A stretch of DNA of 64,000 nucleotides, from assembly GCA_018907035.1 (NCBI GenBank), contig JACCIC010000015.1:722501-786500 (forward strand). Reading direction: 5' to 3'. The first letter of the stretch is position 1. Every line of letters starts with the position of its first letter. This DNA is from Sycobia sp. Sy_11 (taxonomy: Eukaryota; Arthropoda; Insecta; Hymenoptera; Epichrysomallidae). Shown here piece by piece: positions 63,110 through 64,000 of the stretch. Below the pieces are notes generated by a model. The model was not told the DNA's origin, made no database searches, and saw nothing but the letters and a program-made list of their open reading frames with translations. The position numbers were made by a program, and so were the translations under genes.

Positions 63110-63735
63110 AAATTAATAAATATTTTCATTGGTCTTACAGTCCAATTAAAGAAATCGACAATAATACGTAATAATATCAATATATATTTATATGAATATT
63201 AATGCATCAATATACAAAAATACAAAATAAATATTAAAAATTATAATGACTGTCCTTGTGTAAAATCACCCTCGTAGACTAATCTGAAAATACATATATT
63301 AGCTGCAAAAATGTTATGTTAGTAAAATGCAATCTGACTGTCCACACCACCCTTACTTAATTGAAGACTTGCTGTAGTAGTCCAACGTTTCGAGATCGGT
63401 ACGGCTCCTCATCAGGGACTCGTGAGGTCCCTGTCATTATAATTTCTGTCTGACTATCATTATAATTTTCATACCGTCGCTGATTAGCACCAATATTTGG
63501 AAGCATAAATAGAGCGACGTTAAATAACATAAAAAAAAAAAAAAATTATAATTTTAAGTTTTAATGTGTTATTTTTTGTATATATTTTATATTAATATTA
63601 ATATAAATATATATTGATATTTATACGTATTATTTTCGATTTATTTAATTGGACTGTAAGACCAATGGAAATATTTATTAATTTGTATATAAGCAGTCGA
63701 CAAAAGTACAATTAAAGTATAATAAGGACATACCT
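63110..63735. mobile_element. fold-back repeat with about 95-bp inverted arms and a hammerhead motif
   Basis: The left arm 63110-63204 and right arm 63591-63684 are inverse copies with about 90 percent identity by eye. The block AATTAATAAATATTTYCATT is followed by GGTCTTACAGTCCAATTAAA in both. The right side continues into GCAGTCGACAAAAGTACAAT, which matches the outer part of the arms at 12.5 and 29.6 kb. Inside are CTGTCCTTGTG...CACCC and GTTAGTAAAATGCAATCTGACTG blocks shared with the 12.5 kb copy, then the hammerhead-like motif. No coding capacity. Assignment to a Penelope-like or retrozyme-type non-autonomous element is inferred from arms plus ribozyme. Confidence 0.55.
63379..63420 (-). 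ncRNA. minimal hammerhead ribozyme motif
   Basis: On the minus strand: AGTCC, CTGATGA, a 17-base stem II region, GAAA, CGTT, GGACT. AGTCC and GGACT form a perfect 5-bp stem I. CTGATGA and GAAA are the exact conserved core. AC/GU gives the two-base-pair palindromic stem III typical of element-borne minimal hammerheads, and GUU is an allowed NUH cleavage triplet, so the cut would fall between 63384 and 63383. Stem II is decayed in this copy: the outer G-C pair holds, but two mismatches follow. The matching position in the 12.9 kb copy is a perfect hairpin. Confidence 0.5.
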
Positions 63736-63834
63736 ACATTTTACTTTATTTTATTTATGCCTTTATTTTAGTATTAAAATTAGAATGAGCGATTGATATT
63801 AAATTCATTTATAGAATATTATTGAAATAATGCC

Positions 63835-63910
63835 AATCGCCGCGGAATCACGGATAGGTAGAGGAAGTCAATTATGCTTCACGGTTCAATTCCGACGGAT
63901 TCGGTCCTCT
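63835..63910 (+). other. possible tRNA-like or SINE promoter segment
   Basis: An exact RNA polymerase III B box (GGTTCAATTCC, 63883-63893) lies about 30 bp after an A-box-like stretch (GATAGGTAGAGG). The region is more GC-rich than its flanks. I could not fold a full tRNA cloverleaf, so a tRNA-derived SINE head or pseudogene is more likely than a working tRNA. Confidence 0.3.
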
Positions 63911-64000
63911 AAATTCTTAAATATTTTCAAACAAATGGAGAGAAGTATTTCATAAAAAATTACTATACTTTCCATTAAGAAGGATACATTCTTAAATAAT

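Overview
The window is nuclear DNA of an insect, most likely a hymenopteran. It is strongly AT-rich and loaded with (AT)n, (AC)n and poly(A/T) tracts. Its genes are split by GT-AG introns. The recognisable proteins are metazoan (tetraspanin, PEX10, MTMR14, GH18 chitinase), and one is of the MBF2 family known from hymenopterans and moths. I see no prokaryotic features, operons or CRISPR. All exon models below were built by eye from reading frame, splice dinucleotides and family motifs.

Layout. 1-8 kb: microsatellites, a CpG-rich block (2.04-2.66 kb) and one weak minus-strand exon candidate near 1.1 kb. 9.4-10.4 kb: a decayed mariner transposase (minus). 11.35-19.05 kb: a six-exon tetraspanin (+), 241 aa, with a hammerhead-bearing repeat in intron 1. 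21.2-26.1 kb: a transposon graveyard holding a mariner with both terminal repeats (+), a jockey-like LINE fossil (-) and a second mariner fossil (-). 27.9-28.93 kb: PEX10 (+), three exons, 284 aa, RING finger intact. 31.12-35.04 kb: MTMR14 (-), seven exons, 643 aa, catalytic Cys-x5-Arg intact. 35-43 kb: mostly AT-rich non-coding DNA with small repeats. 42.99-43.40 kb: a secreted MBF2-family protein (-) whose signal peptide core is a CTG microsatellite. 48.58-49.84 kb: a single-exon, very GC-rich gene (+) for a cysteine-rich secreted protein I do not recognise, with an apparent frame break between signal peptide and body. 52.12-57.26 kb: a GH18 chitinase (-) whose first intron contains a mariner. 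58.0-58.8 kb: a third plus-strand mariner fragment. 59.8-61.4 kb: a multi-exon plus-strand locus I could only partly resolve. 63.1-63.7 kb: a fold-back repeat carrying a minimal hammerhead-ribozyme-like motif.

The genes do not form a pathway. Two are housekeeping (peroxisome import, phosphoinositide turnover) and use AT-rich codons. The membrane and secreted genes use GC-ending codons, so coding composition splits sharply within one window. The most interesting signal is the repeat family at 12.5-13.1 and 63.1-63.7 kb. It has long terminal arms (direct in one copy, inverted in the other) and hammerhead-like motifs, the layout expected of Penelope-like or retrozyme elements. The second is the unrecognised GC-rich secreted gene at 48.6 kb.
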